64,000 bases of DNA from Mesostigma viride (GCA_009746045.1 RPFO01000392.1:282690-346689); one strand, 5' to 3'. Positions 37,518 through 52,499 are shown, numbered from the stretch's first letter. Translations and numbers: made by a program. Notes: generated from the letters alone by a model not told the origin.

Positions 37518-38331
37518 AAATCCCCACCTCGCGCCAGGTGGACAGTTCGCGCTGAATCTTCCGATGGAACAACCGCAGAGCTACACTTATAGGATTGGGA
37601 AAATTCAGGTGGAAAAATACTGCCTTCTTGGTCGTCAGTGCCAGATGAGTAATCGCTTATCATATTTCCATGTTATACTCATGGCCGGGCAGTCTGCGCC
37701 AGGCCAAGCATCCAGATTTGGTACGGGATGTCCGCTGATGCGTTTGCTGGGAATGCGGACGCGTTTATAGGTAATCTTTGAACGCAGCATCTACTGGTAA
37801 TCATAAACGATGCGTGCATGATGCGGCTATGGCGACTATGCCTGTAAAGCAATGGTATGTGTGAGATATGAGGGTCCCGGCCATTGGAATCCGGTCAGGA
37901 CGTGAACGAGCCAGGTACGGCGACGTGTTTGCGTGTCCTTTGCAGCGGATTACGTCTCCCATGCATTATATTTGACGAGATTTTTTGTGCACCTTTCAGC
38001 AAGCTTCCATGCCTGCTGTAAAAAGCGGTATTAGCCCTGAAAGTGACCAGTTTATGGCATTTCTTTGGAGCATATCATTTCGTTAGTGCAGGTAGGCAAC
38101 ATGTTTGTATTCCAGCACCTTTGGCAAACTTTTTTAGCTTGTTATAATGCATTCTTGTATTGCATGTCATAGCTGGCTGTTTACGCGCGCGTAACCCACA
38201 CACGTATATGAGCACCTTATATAGGTCTAATGGGTTATCCGGGTGGTCTGACCCAAGGAAACCACCATTGGACTATCCAACTAAGTTGTCCAATGTTGAT
38301 ATTGAGATTCCCTACCCTACCTGGGAAGTTA

Positions 38332-41300
38332 CACAACACCGCGAACCCGCCAAATTTTGACATAAATTATTGTCCGGATTTCGTCCGAGATCTAGATTTT
38401 TCCCGCGCCGCGTGAGACGAAAACGACGAAAACACCCATGGCGGTCGAGCATCAGCTAGCGTTCTGAAACCTGCGTCATTTCAGCCGCCTGAGGTGTCAA
38501 AACGAAGCTTACATCACGATTAATCCATGGAATAAGTTTGGAATGATATGCGCTGTGATTGCGACGAGGGCATTGAGCGGGACAAATATTTTTTTTGCAG
38601 CGCACAATTTTTTTCGCGAAATCCAGATTTCTCGGTGGTACGTGTCTCACGGTCTTGGATACGGGAGGAAACGAAAAACCCGGCACGATAGCTCAGCTTG
38701 TTCGTTATAATATTCCCGAAGAGGTTAGTGTTTTCGTTTTTTGAGTTTCGCTTTTAATTTTCCGGCATTTGCGTGAATAAACTGGGGGGTGCGAAATCCG
38801 TCTGTTTCTTGCGTCATGCAATGCATATCTTTATCGTCAGATAATTACCTCTTTAGGCTATGCCCGACCTTCCTATACTGCCAGCCTGCGGCAATAAGCC
38901 AGCAGGACATATGGCGTGCACGAGATTCCGCGCAAAGGTCCCTAATGGTCTCCCGGCTGTGCAATAAGTGCGGTAAAAACTGCGAAAATTGCTTATAATG
39001 CCTGTAGAAAGCTCTTTGCGACAGTGTTTTCCAAGCGAGTTTATCGTTCTTTTGACGCCCGATACAAAAGGCAAAGGGGGGCATCGTTTTTAATTAGTCG
39101 GCATGCGGTTTCGAGGTGTGATGGGCCGGGCAGAGGACCTCGCCACGACACGCTGGGTTCAAGCTTCGCATCTCCCGGCAGCCATAAAGAAGCGCAGATT
39201 AAGCGAGGTGAGCGAGCTAGAGGGCCCAGGATCGCTGCTAACGCAAGGCAGCTTCTCAAAGGGTAGAGAGCTGGATTAATAAGACGTTCTCAAGTGCATT
39301 TTGCAGTGGTTATTGCCACCTTGTCCAGATATTTGCCCTCGTCTTTCTGATTTAAAGACTGTTTTAAAGAGGGATAGGATAACGTTTCCAACGTTGTTGC
39401 TCATTCATTAAAGTAAAGAAAGAGCCTTTTCAGTTGCTGACAACGAGATGGAAGCTGCCTCATGCAAACTACCCATGCAATGCAAGTGATGCAACGTGAG
39501 GCCATGCATGGCTAACGTTGACTTCATGCGTGAGTTGGGCAGGTGGCTGGCTAGGTGTGTGGCTGGCTAGGTGAACGGGGCGTGTATGGAGGGACCTGAT
39601 GGTGCGGGCGTGCGAGGGCAAGTGGGCGGGCACATGCCTGGCTGGTTTGGGTGTTGGGTGGTTAGGTGGTTTGGTGATCGGGTTGTTGAGTGGTTAGGTG
39701 GTTAGGTAGTTGTGTAGCTGGTTGATTGGTTGGTTGGTTGTTCAGTTGCCCTGGAAGTCTTGGGTGGGAGGCTTAGGCTGTAGATGCTTCAAGGGATTCC
39801 TAGACATGGGTGGGTTCAATGGCAGGTGGCTGGCTGAAAGGTGGATGCCTTGGTAAATGGCTGGCCGAGTAGCTGGGAGCACAGGCAGGTGGAGAGGGTG
39901 GGTGGATGGGTGGCTGGTCATGATGGGTAGACGAGTGTTAGGGTGATCGGTTGTAGGCAGATGGCCAGGTGTCTGCGTGATGATAGGCTTTGGAGACTCC
40001 TAAGTGGGTGGGTAGTTAGATGTGTGAGTGAAACAATTGCATGGGTTTGAGGATGGTGGGTTAGTGGTTGGGTGGTTAGGGATGCGTGTGGGTGGGTGGG
40101 TTGGTGGATGGGCCATTGGTGGTTGGTGGCTGGTGGATGTGTAGATGACTAGGTGTGGGTCGGTGGGCGAAGGGACGGGTAGATGGGCGGGTGGGCGCAC
40201 CGATATGGATGCGTGGGTGGGTTTATGGTTGGGACCGACTTACCTGATATCGCTGGTGAAGGGCTGTGCAGGTTGGGGGTGAGGTGGGGGGTGGCTGGCT
40301 GAGAAAGTGCATGTGTGGGTGGGTCAGTGGGTATAAGGGTGGGGGGGCACTGAGTGGTTGAGTGGGTGGGTGGGTGGGTGGGTCAAGGGTGGGTGGCCGG
40401 ATGGTGCATATGGGGCATGCTGGCTGGGTGTTTAGGTGGTTGGGTGGTTGGGTGGTTGGCTCATTGGATGGGTGAGTGCTTCCTTATTACCTATTATAGG
40501 TGTGTGGGTCGCAAGCGCAGGTGCCTTGCTGGGTGGGTGAATGTCCAAGTGGGTAATTGGTTAAGCTGGTTGGGTGCCTAGGTGCATGCGTGGTTATATA
40601 ATAAGGTGGGTTAGCACGTGCACGGCTGGCTGGCTGGCTTTGGTCACTAGGTGGGTGGACGTGTGGGTGGCTGGGTGCACGGGCGCGCAAGAGTGTAAGC
40701 AGTTCATTGGGTGGGTGACCAGATGGCTGCATGGGTGGGTTACTGCATGGGTGGCTCGGTGCCCACAAAGCACAAGAGATGGAGACATGGGATATGCCAA
40801 TTCCATATCACGTGAGCATACGTGGATGCCAGGTGACATGTGCCAGCGGCTGGGTGTCACTTCACCTTGATGTTCGCTCGGCATGTTCTTGACATGTATT
40901 ACACGTATATATCACGCACGGTGCGTGTTGGTAGCAACCAAATGGCTGTGTTCTAGTGACGTGGCATGTATTGTCCACCTTTCCTTCCCATTTTGCAATG
41001 TGCCAAGTAGTTTAAAGGTATGGTGTTATGGGGTATATATGGACGTGCACTGCGCATCACAGCAATGTGGCATACTGGCAATGTCTACCTTACATTATAC
41101 ATTCTGCTAGCTATGGTCACCTCTCAGGCATTCACATGCCCCAAGGTTTTGCACGCTGTTTGTACTAGTCATTCTTGAGTTGCCTGCAAAGAATTAACAT
41201 GATGTGCCCTAGCTTGGGGAGTGTCTTGGTGGTTAGTGTTGTTAAAATTGTGATAAAAAAGAGCCAAAATGGTGACAAATGCAGGCAAATGTCACCATTT

Positions 41301-41803
41301 TGGGCTCCGTATGATCTGAATTTTTGCACATGAATTGTGGGGACCCTGTGTCAGGTGTTGGCATGATGACAATAGGTTTGGGTGTCATTCTGACATTATT
41401 TGGATTTAATATTAATTAAAAATTGCCATTTACGACAAATGCTAGCACTATTTTGCTAGCATTTGTCACTAAATAGGGCTCCGAATGCCCTAGAACTTTG
41501 TACAAGGTCAGAACAACTCGTATTCGTCACCCTTGCAAAGTTACAGCATAATCTGATATCAATTATTGTTGCTATGCAAGTGCAAGTGGTTTAGGTGGCC
41601 AGTTTTGGCCTTGGATCTGGAGTTAACTTAAGCAGGGAATACCACGTAAACTTAACATTTTGACTCAACTACTCCACCACTAGCCAGACACATCCCGGGG
41701 AGTCGTGGGATCCAATCCGATCAGAATAAACTTGCCTCAGATCAGAATAAACTTGCCATGGGCCAGAATTTATGTAAAAAAAAGGCCATTTCAAGGTGTT
41801 GTG
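38332..41803. mobile_element. CACAACACC-ended transposon, copy 2
   Basis: Same ends as copy 1, flanked by TA on both sides (38,330-38,331 and 41,804-41,805). It lies inside the CACTA element. Differences from copy 1 are a handful of substitutions, a 3-bp indel at about 40,555 and a small rearrangement at 41,715-41,745 near the right end. The G-rich minisatellite occupies 39,520-40,870. It lacks the TTAA insert. Confidence 0.85.
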
Positions 41804-43250
41804 TAGGGGGGGTAGACTTTTCCTTGGGGAAAAAAGATCGTCTTTTGCATGGCCAACTTTGAGTAGAGCTATCATCCAAATGCTTTGATAAAGCCAAGGT
41901 ATTATTGCATATAATCTGAAAGCCCTTGAAGTGTAGATACTCCTAGCATCTTGGTTGGGGGTATTTGGAGTTTGGCGAAAATCCTGCGTCGTTTTCACTT
42001 GCTGTTCATCACTTGCACGTTCAGTTGCTACGTCATGGAAGCATCACTTTTTTTTTCAGTGATTATTGCCAGTTTGCCACCAAGCCTTTCGCGTACAGTT
42101 GCGACCTTGTGTACACAGCTACCACGTACTTGGTGTGAACTGCCAGCTGTCAGGTCGTGCAGCTCATTACCACAGGGCACAAAACACTTCACATACTTCT
42201 TAAGGGGACTCGCACGCCCAAAAGCCTGAAAAACTGACTTTAATGAATATCAGTTCCAATGCACTTGGGAACCATCTAGTGATGATTGAGTACCATAAAT
42301 ATGATGTTTGGGCATTCATGCCACCACTTGTTGGGGGTACTACCCCCAACCACGCACCGGTGGCGAGCTAAAAATAGAAAAAGACGCTATTTATGAGATA
42401 TTTTGCCCAAGACAAACCACATTTCCAAATGACCTGCCCATACATTCCTGCAAAGTTCCCCCACTTCAAAAAAATCTGGGCTATTCACATGGTCAAAATA
42501 ATCACATTTGTTTGAGTTATTAATTTCCCCGCAAAATCGGTACTTTTTTGAGCAAAAAAAAAAATAAAATCATCAACACATCGAATGGGGTCATCCATAC
42601 ATGCGAAATTCCACTGAGTGGGGGGAAACACAACCCCAAAGTTTGAGCTCATTCTGACAAGCGTAGCTCAAGTTATTGATTTTCCTGTGATGCCACCTGG
42701 GTAGACGCTAAAAGACAATTGAGCTAGTGCTGAGCCAAAATGACATCTGTTTTGCTACCCTAGACACCCAAAAACATGCCCACTTTGATCACGGAGTGTG
42801 AGGAGGATGTCCGGAGCGTCATACGCCCCACCCCTCCATCGGCACAGCCAGCCTTGTGAGTCTACCCTTAACAACAAGGCTGGTAGGACGACACGCCTGA
42901 GCAGCATATGTAATGCCTATCTCAGGCTAATAATGTGTGATTTTGTGCCAACAACCAAGTTGTTCCACCCAACAACACATCTTCAACACATCTTCAACAA
43001 AACCCTCTTCCAAAATGCCCAACAAGCCGGACACGTGGAGGACCACACACGCAGTATATAAAGAGAAAATAAGCTGACTTTTTATCCAGCCAACCTGTGG
43101 CTAGCTGCTCTGGTTAGCATGACAAAGGCTATCATTTACTCAGTGGGAAAGGTGAAGAGACCATTGGAACAACCTATCTGACGCATGTGCCACCAAAGCA
43201 TTGTGTCCCGCAAAATGCACACTGCCTCCTTTCTAACAAGCACGAGCCAC
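41804..43250. other. CACTA interior, no recognised gene
   Basis: No protein family, RNA gene or terminal repeat is recognised here. There is an A10 run at 42,557-42,566. Confidence 0.4.
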
Positions 43251-43257
43251 TTTCTTT

Positions 43258-43572
43258 AGGAGACAGGTGCCAGCTCGTCAGTGTCTGCAGCTGGGGGAAT
43301 GATGCCGCTGCTTAGGAAGACCGCGTGAATTTCCTCGAACACAACTGTCTATTAAGCAAAAGAAATTTCAGAGAAGCATGGAAATAAAAGCATTACACCT
43401 TCCCGACAGGTTGCGGGCCACGCGCTGCAGAAAGCCAGCCACGTCACAGACGAACTTGCCAAAAGACATCCAGGAATCCAGCGATGCAGCGCCAGGACCC
43501 GCAACTTCCTGGCAGCATCTGGCCGGAAAGAAGGCAAAAAGCTTACGCTCAACGAGCTAAGAAAGCAGGAAA
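43258..43572. other. coding-like stretches of unknown identity
   Basis: Plus strand 43,412-43,572, after a good 3' splice-like TTACACCTTCCCGACAG, reads VAGHALQKASHVTDELAKRH and onward to KLTLNELRKQENAILER and a stop. Minus strand 43,350-43,258 reads VVFEEIHAVFLSSGIIPPAA then DTDELAPVS and a stop. The minus strand across 43,540-43,405 also reads plausibly (ASLDSWMSFGKFVCDVAGFL). The two strands exclude each other as genes. These could be captured host exons in the CACTA element; I do not recognise the family. Confidence 0.25.
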
Positions 43573-45917
<2,345 letters not shown>

Positions 45918-45984
45918 CCCCCTTCCCACCCCCCGCTCTCTTGTCCCTCCCGCACCCCTCGTCTCTCTTTCCCTTTCCCTTGGC

Positions 45985-46100
45985 TGTTGAGAAGGACTGG
46001 GGTGAAAACTCCAGACCGTTGGTGGCTGCCTTCAAGCAGGAAGTTTCAAGGATCAACAAGTTTTTGTGAGCTGTCTGATATGGTCACTGCTGCGACAAAG
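45985..46100 (+). other. possible exon after the TC tract
   Basis: The plus strand reads AVEKDWGENSRPLVAAFKQE then VSRINKFL before a GTGAGC donor-like site. The preceding pyrimidine-rich sequence ends in TTGAG. The composition is protein-like and faintly recalls C-terminal dynein heavy chain (AFKQE..R.N..L), but the match is too short to rely on. It may be a captured gene fragment within the CACTA element. Confidence 0.2.
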
Positions 46101-46649
46101 GTGAGTTATCTCGTTTTTCATGCAATTTTTTTGTTGTAGCTAGGTAAGCCGGCCATTTTGTACTCCCCTTTCTTTTGCTCTCACGATTTATTCTTGTTGT
46201 GGTTTATATGGTCCCGTTAAGTGGCATGCATTATCATTATCCACATTAGTGCGAGAAACCATCCGCAGTGTTGTAGCTTGCATCTACAACAACAGTTTTT
46301 GCTGACGCCACCACTGCTATTACCAACATTAAGTCATTCTTGCTTTTTTCTAAGCACTCTTTTTCCTCTTAGGCGGTTGGTTGGGATACCAGCCACCCTT
46401 GCACGCATAAATTCAAGCACCGGGTGCATGTGAAAACACAACCAAGGCAAGAATGTCCCCCTATCGCAATATCCCACCCACGCAACGCACCCAATGCAGC
46501 AAGAATGGGACCACCTTGTTGCCATGAGCTCTAGCACCGTTGCCACCCCTAGCTTTCTACTGTTCTTGTCCATCCTTATTTACAAGGGCTGCTTTGCTTG
46601 CATTTCTGGCTCAGTGCCAGTTTGCACTTGCAAGCTTGCTAAGACAAGA

Positions 46650-47045
46650 ATGCAGCTTGCAAAGGGCAAGGGCAAGCACCCGGGTAAGAGCAAAGGCAAC
46701 CGCACGAGCAAAGGAAAGGGAAACTGGAAGAGCAAGCACAAGGCCAAGGAAAGGACAAAGGCACTTGTGCTTGCCAAAAGGGCAGGCTCAAAGGAAAGGA
46801 CAAGGGCAAGCGCAGGGGCAGGCACAAGGGAAGCGGATAAGGGCAAGGGCAGGCGCAAGGGAAAGAGATAAGGACAAGTTTAGCACGAGGGAACGGACAA
46901 GGGCAAGGGCAGGCACAAGGGAAAAGATGAAGACAAGGGCAGGCACTAGGGAAAGGATGAGGGCAACGGCAAACACTGGGGATCAAAGGATAGGGGCAAG
47001 GGCAGATGCTAGGGTAACAGTTAGGGCAAAGGCAGGCACAAGAGA
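46650..47045 (+). repeat. degenerate AAGGGCAAGGGCAGGCAC minisatellite
   Basis: Units of 12-24 bp built from AAGGGCAAGGGCAGG, GCACAAGGGAAAG and GACAAGG repeat for about 400 bp. All six frames show Lys/Gly/Arg- or Cys/Pro-rich low complexity, so the long open frames here are not evidence for a gene. Confidence 0.8.
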
Positions 47046-47299
47046 AAAATAAGGGGCCGTGCAGTATAAGTGGAAATGCGGGTGGCGACATGGGCTTCGA
47101 TCGGGCCTGCTGATGCAAATGCAGATTTCAACTGCAGTGACAAACACAAGCGTAGACATAGGCAACGACAAATTCCTTGCATGCGTGCCTTGCTCTTCAC
47201 CGGCTGGCTCGTTTGCTAGTTGTCTAACAGTTTCTACTGATAAACATCACTTGCCATTGTAAGGTCTGCCTTGCTGTCGTGCTAGTGGGTAGCAGGGTG

Positions 47300-47520
47300 A
47301 TCGTGCTTGTTCCTTGTCAAGGAAGGGATGCATGTGGAGTAGGTGGGTGGGTGTGCTTGTTCCTTGCCAAGGGAGGGATGCACAAAGGTTTAGATAGGTG
47401 CACGTGCTTGTTTCTTGTCAAGGGAGGGACGCACAAAGGGTAGGTGGGGGCACATGGTTGTGCCTCGTCAAGGGCGGGATGCACGAAGGGTAGGTGGGGG
47501 CATGTGGTTGGTCCTTGTCT
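47300..47520 (+). repeat. about 50-bp tandem repeat, 4-5 copies
   Basis: The unit is approximately GTGCTTGTTCCTTGTCAAGG followed by GAGGGATGCACAAAGGGTAG and GTGGGGGC, repeated with drift. It lies in the right third of the CACTA element. Confidence 0.75.
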
Positions 47521-48225
47521 TTTCACCGCCCAAGAGATGGCGATGTAGCATGCATTATACATTTATTCGTGCATTAAAAATCACTTTCCTTACAAGCGGC
47601 CTTTGCCGACTCCATCTGCCGTTGCCATTTCTCCGTATTGCTTTGTCCGGACACGGTTTTTGTGTCGCAGGTCTTCCCCCGTAAAGGCACAAGCTGCCTG
47701 CGCGCGGAATTCTGTGCAGACACCTCGGTTTCCAACACGACGGCTTCCCGCACATATCGAGCTCTGGATGTACAACATCTTCTTCCCCCGGCGCACTTGC
47801 TCCCGGATGGAGCTTCTGTGCGGTGCCGACATCCCCGGAGCTGTCCTAAGCACCGCATGGAAACAGTATTTCAAGCCACGAAGAGAAGCCACGAGTTTGA
47901 TATTGACTTGATATTGTCGTCAGAAGACTTTATATGCTCTTTTCTGTGAAGGCGTTGGATTTTTGTGTATGACATGTAATCCTGCATGTAATAATGAAAT
48001 GTTTTATGAAATAGAAACTTGTCTTGCATGAGCCTTGCTGCAAACGCCATTCATTTTTTTTTTCCCCGGGTAAATGTGTGTTAGGGGTTAGGTTGACCGA
48101 AATGATAAGTGAAAGTCTAATCAGTGCTGCAATTTAGAACGACATAGCGACATGATTGTAGGACCGGTAGTGAACGCGAGAAGCGTAGTCAACCTGCTTC
48201 CGGCTGTGATCCGTTAACTGTGCAC
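47520..48225. other. CACTA interior, no assignable gene
   Basis: The plus strand at 47,690-47,910 is open (LPAHIELWMYNIFFPRRTCS and onward), preceded by a CGCAG splice-like site. A run resembling a polyadenylation region (TGTAATAATGAAATG) follows at about 47,975. No family is recognised, so no gene is called. Confidence 0.25.
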
Positions 48226-48670
48226 TTGATGGATCTTTGACAAATCTCCGTTGCCGTATCCGCGCCGTAATTAAAAACGTATCGTATCACTTTATATCGG
48301 GATCCTCAACGTGGACTGAACAAATCCATGACAAATCCGTTCCCGTATCTGTGTCGTAACTTAAAACTTAACGTATCACAATACAAAAGATCTTCAACTT
48401 GTACTTGACGGATCGTTGGCAGATCCGTTGCCGTATCCGTGTCTTATTTAATAACGGTACGTACAACATTACCAAAAGATCTTACGCAAGATACGACATT
48501 GCTACGACCAAACCTACGCAAAGTAAATTTGTACGCCAAAGCTACGTTAAAGTATCCAAAACGTAAGCCTACGCAGACGCATACAGATAGTAAAAGTATA
48601 CTTTCGTATTAGTATACTTTGCGTGTCTAGTTAAGTATACTTTTACGACGCGTAGGAAAATCGCTTAGTG

Positions 48671-49423
48671 CAGCTGCAGCCTGCCCACGATGAGGTTCTG
48701 GTACAGGCGTTGCGCTAGCATCAGGTCCGTTTCTGGCTGTGGCGCGACCTGGAAATATCGAACCACTATACTGCGTGACCGCTGGTCCTCCTCCACAGCA
48801 GTCTTGTGGGCTGCAGCCCCCCTGCGTGCAGCATCCTCCATCAGGTTGGCAATGTCGGTCTGTTTCACCATGTTAGCGTAGCTGGTGGGTGCAGGGGCGG
48901 CTTGCTGGGGCGGGGTAGTCATGGCGGCCTTGACCTCGGCAATGCTTGATTGGAGCTCAGCAGTGTCTTGGCGGATAGCGGTGGATAGGGCGCCGAGTTG
49001 AGCGGCCATGTCGTCGACTTTCTGGTTGAGCTGGCGCAGGGTTGCGTCCGGGGAAGCAATGGGGGTATTGGCGGTGCCATCGGCATCCTCGAAAGCGGCA
49101 AAAAGTGCCCGGAGGCAAGGGGCCTTCGCGTAGCTCAGAAAAACAGAAAGACGAAGCTGTGGCAGCTCCAGATGGTGAACGTCGTCCACCGAAGTCTCGC
49201 TAGACGTGCTGGGAAAATGTAGCTCATGGCCTTTGGCGTGCAGGAGGAGCAGGATAGCCTGCGCCTGCTCGGCGGTAAGCGAAAAGAACCGGTGCTCGGC
49301 GACAGTCCCGCCAGGCAGGAAGTCCGCTGGGTCAAACGTAGCGTCGGCGATGGCGTCGTCGTCGTCGTCGTCAAGGGGGTCGGTCTCACGGGAAACCTCG
49401 CTGGAAACAGGAGCCGCTGGCAT
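48671..49423 (-). pseudogene. LINE ORF1, N-terminal half (cut by the 15.5-kb element)
   Basis: It starts at ATG 49,423-49,421 (MPAAPVSSEVSRETDPLDDD) with an acidic N-terminus. Next come FFSLTAEQAQAILLLLHAKG and a coiled coil (TLRQLNQKVDDMAAQLGALS, QSSIAEVKAAM). The half ends with RSRSIVVRYFQVAPQPETDL, MLAQRLYQNLIVGRLQL. Coding sequence is broken at 48,671 by the CACTA element and resumes at 33,187. Coiled coil followed by a nucleic-acid-binding domain is the expected layout of LINE ORF1. A truncated SINE 3' end lies just upstream (49,475-49,545). Confidence 0.75.
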
Positions 49424-49584
49424 TATATGAAGATGAAAAAGGTTTGATTGGATTGAGTCCCCTGATAATCTTGTATATTCTGATTTGGCACGCCGCAAAG
49501 GTGAAAACCATTTGCGTTCAGTGCCGGTCCGCGGAAAACGTGCGTTTGTACATGCGCTGACTTAGTATTTTGCTCATTGATTAG

Positions 49585-51302
49585 CTCGTCGTCTGTCCCT
49601 GGTCCTCTACGGAGGACTGAGTTGAACTCAGTCCTCTCTAGAGGACCGAGTTTTTGGGTTTCGTAGAAAATTCGCCCCGGTCAGAATGTTTGAAAAAAAA
49701 ATTCTCTCAAAATTTATTCAAATACTACGTGAAAAGATCTTTCTTGGACATATTTTTGGGATTTTTTTGGATTTGGTATGCGCGGCTAACTGTACGGTCA
49801 AAGTACAGGTGGTAAGGGTACTTTTCCACGTGAAACGCGAGTTCCGGAAATGCACGACCTAGCCATGGCGGCTCGCGCCCATGCATGCAGTTTACGTTTG
49901 CGGACGAGTTAGCCGTCCAAACTCAGTAAATAGATTTAACATGCCCTAAAGATGATATAAATCAATTTTTAGCTCGCGGGGATGCGATTTACCCGGTGTC
50001 GGCACTGTTCTTGCTGGAAAAAACTGCGATAAGGCAGGTCGACGGAATTGATTACTGCGCTTGCTTTCCGGCGCAATTTCAATGGCTGATAGGTTTCTTT
50101 CTACATTTTAACATGAATTGTATTAGAATATATTGAGTGACAGTATAGATTTGATGATCTCGACCATTCTGTCACTTCATGGTCTATGTGCCGCAAAGTG
50201 CCACTTTTGCGGGCACCGCCTGGGCCAAGGTAACGCCAGCCGTGCCAGGTAAAGCCGGATAATCGTTGCCTCTTCGTTCCTTGATGTTCTTACATGAGTC
50301 TAAGCTTGCAAGGCGTTGTCAGGTTCAAGTCTTGATGCTCTTTCTTGACCGTTGCCTGCCCCTCTCTAAAGCCCCCTTTTCAGATGATGTTAGCAGGCAT
50401 TTGCCTTAACCCAGTGTAGTTGTGCAGGGTTTTAGGAGCTGTGCAGGTTTAAACACCTTCATAGATGTTAGTTATTCTTTTACTACGTTCATACTGCATG
50501 ATTGTGTGGCCACGGGCTGCGTCAAGGGTGCATTCAAGCTTTTACGGGTGAGTGAAAAGTCTTGGTGACAAACCACTGCCATCATGTGCCAGCAACTATG
50601 TTGGCCACATCATGGCAAGGCAAAACAGTTATAGCCATATCTATTGTTGTTTGAAACAATGGAAATATGCTTAACCTACCCATTATATTGGTGGTTGACA
50701 CTTATAACATAACCCTTTGTTGGTAGGTATCCAAGCCCATTCCCTACATGCATGCATAGGCTCTCACTACATGATAAGGTATGATATACCTGAAGTATGA
50801 TGATGCAAGTGTGTTGTCCTGTAATGCTTGAAGGGAAATGAGTTGATTGGGATGGTTGGTGGCCACGGTGATGTAGTATGACCGCACTTACATGCTAGCA
50901 AAGTTAGCAAAAGCCCCATTCCTCTCCTGAGGACTGAGAGTTTTTTAATTGTTTCAGGCAGTTGCAGTGGCCAAATGGAGCCCAGTTTTTTGCCACGCTT
51001 CAAGAACTATGTTGTTTACATGCCTATATTTTTTCTTCATGCACCAGGATTTGATTGAATTTTTCCCACTCGTTCTTATCCCGAAAAATGCAAATTCGCG
51101 AGGGGCGCCCAACGTCCGTGTAATTTTCAGGTGTTCGGGTCAAGTTTTCACATATGCAGTATTTTTGCCAACAAAATGATATCTAGTACACCCCAGATCC
51201 ACATCAAAACATTTGGGATGGACCCCCCACCTAGTCGCTACACGCGGTTGAAAATTGTCAACTCAGTCCTCCTGTGAGGACTGAGTTGGGACAGACGACG
51301 AG
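49585..51302. mobile_element. TIR element with TTAG target duplication
   Basis: The ends are CTCGTCGTCTGTCCC and its inverse GGGACAGACGACGAG, each followed inward by palindromic CTCAGTCCTC/GAGGACTGAG blocks. The flanks both read TTAG (49,581-49,584 and 51,303-51,306). The interior, 49,790-50,265, is related in inverted orientation to 30,405-30,905 of the TTAA-flanked element (shared CCTTGGCCCAGGCGGTG.CCGCAAAA). No coding region is recognised in its 1,718 bp. Confidence 0.75.
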
Positions 51303-51384
51303 TTAGTATCTGCAACTGTGTAAATTGAGTACTTCGTAATGCATGTGCAATACATTTCTATCTCCATGACTTTAGTCACCAAAT

Positions 51385-51860
51385 ACTTACACTCGGTCCC
51401 GTCGGGGAGCCGCGGATTTATTAAACCCTCAAAGTAATGTGATGATGCCTACAGTTTGAACGGGTACGCGCGTAGGGGGCAGGGTGCTGATTGGCATGAC
51501 AATTATGCCCGCACGGCGGGTGATGCATGCGCACCTTCCCCACCGGAGGAGGCTAGACGTTGCCTCCGCTACATGAAGTGAGACAACTATGCCTAGCTGG
51601 ACGCATGGCCATCCAACGCCGTGGAAGGACTAGGGTAGTTGCGATCTGAGAGGAAAGACGTACGTGAAGGCCGCGGGAGCCGCGTGGCTATCTCTATACC
51701 TGAAGACCTGCATGGAGGGATCTCGACTAAATGTACTGCCATGCTACAGCTTATCCTGCATCTTTCTCCATAGTTGTCTCGCCTAATAGTTGTCTCACTC
51801 AACATCACTGAGAGGCCTAGCCCCCCCATGTACGCCTTCCTGGAAGTAAGTCATCTGGTG
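51385..51860 (-). pseudogene. LINE 3' fragment, minus orientation
   Basis: At 51,785-51,835 it matches the C-terminal RT-gene sequence of the large LINE (GAGAGGCCTAG.CCCCCCATGT, encoding DMGGLGLSV on the minus strand). At 51,390-51,415 it carries a diverged 3' hairpin (CGGTCCCGTCGGGGAGCCGCGGA). The body between is degraded. Confidence 0.55.
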
Positions 51861-52247
51861 CGTGAACATGCACTGACGGCATGCCACGGAGTGCCCGATT
51901 AGTGATGTGCTTTAATTTCTACGCGGATATGATAATTTGCGATCGAGACGACTGCACCCACAATTATAAGGCAAACTTTGCGCGACGTACTCTCCTCATG
52001 TACCATGGGGCGCGCTGGATCGAGTTGCAGATATCCGAGCTGCCTGTTGTTTGGTATACGTAATTAATGTGTGCCGGGGGCCATTGCATGCTGCTGCAGC
52101 GTTTGGCGTGCATGCGATCATGTGTGATCTCCAGTATTCGATCCTCTAATTTGTTGTCTCATTGATGTGTCGATCCAGGAATTAAAGTATGTGTGATCTC
52201 CATTAAATTAAATTATATAACGTATAACTCCGTTGGGACTCTAGACA

Positions 52248-52395
52248 GTTAGGTTAGTTCGATTACGCGACTAGCTCCTTCCACCCCACCCATCCATCAT
52301 GGAATATGTGAGCACTACATGATCTCCCAACGGAGGCATGTTATAATTTACTTTAATTTAATTTAACTCCGTTGGGAGATGATCATGTACCACGT
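52248..52395 (+). repeat. LINE 3'-end repeat with 15-bp inverted arms
   Basis: The block GTTAGGTTAGTTCGAT ... CACCCATCCATCA ... GATCTCCCAACGGAGGCATG is repeated at 52,690-52,790. In this copy GATCTCCCAACGGAG (about 52,321) pairs with CTCCGTTGGGAGATC (about 52,368) across a TTTAA-rich spacer. It is a variant of the hairpin and A/T tail that terminates the LINEs. Confidence 0.55.
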
Positions 52396-52499
52396 ATTCC
52401 ACAGTTGGGGGTGGCTGTGATCTCCATACAAGCGCATTGTTGACCTGAATTCGAGGCCGAGTATACCTACCTGGACGGACGGCGTGAATTAATAAGAAG

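Noticed and set aside
46494-47118. Lys-rich (plus) and Cys/Pro-rich (minus) proteins
   Set aside because: Translation of a degenerate AAGGGCAAGG minisatellite with no upstream gene structure.
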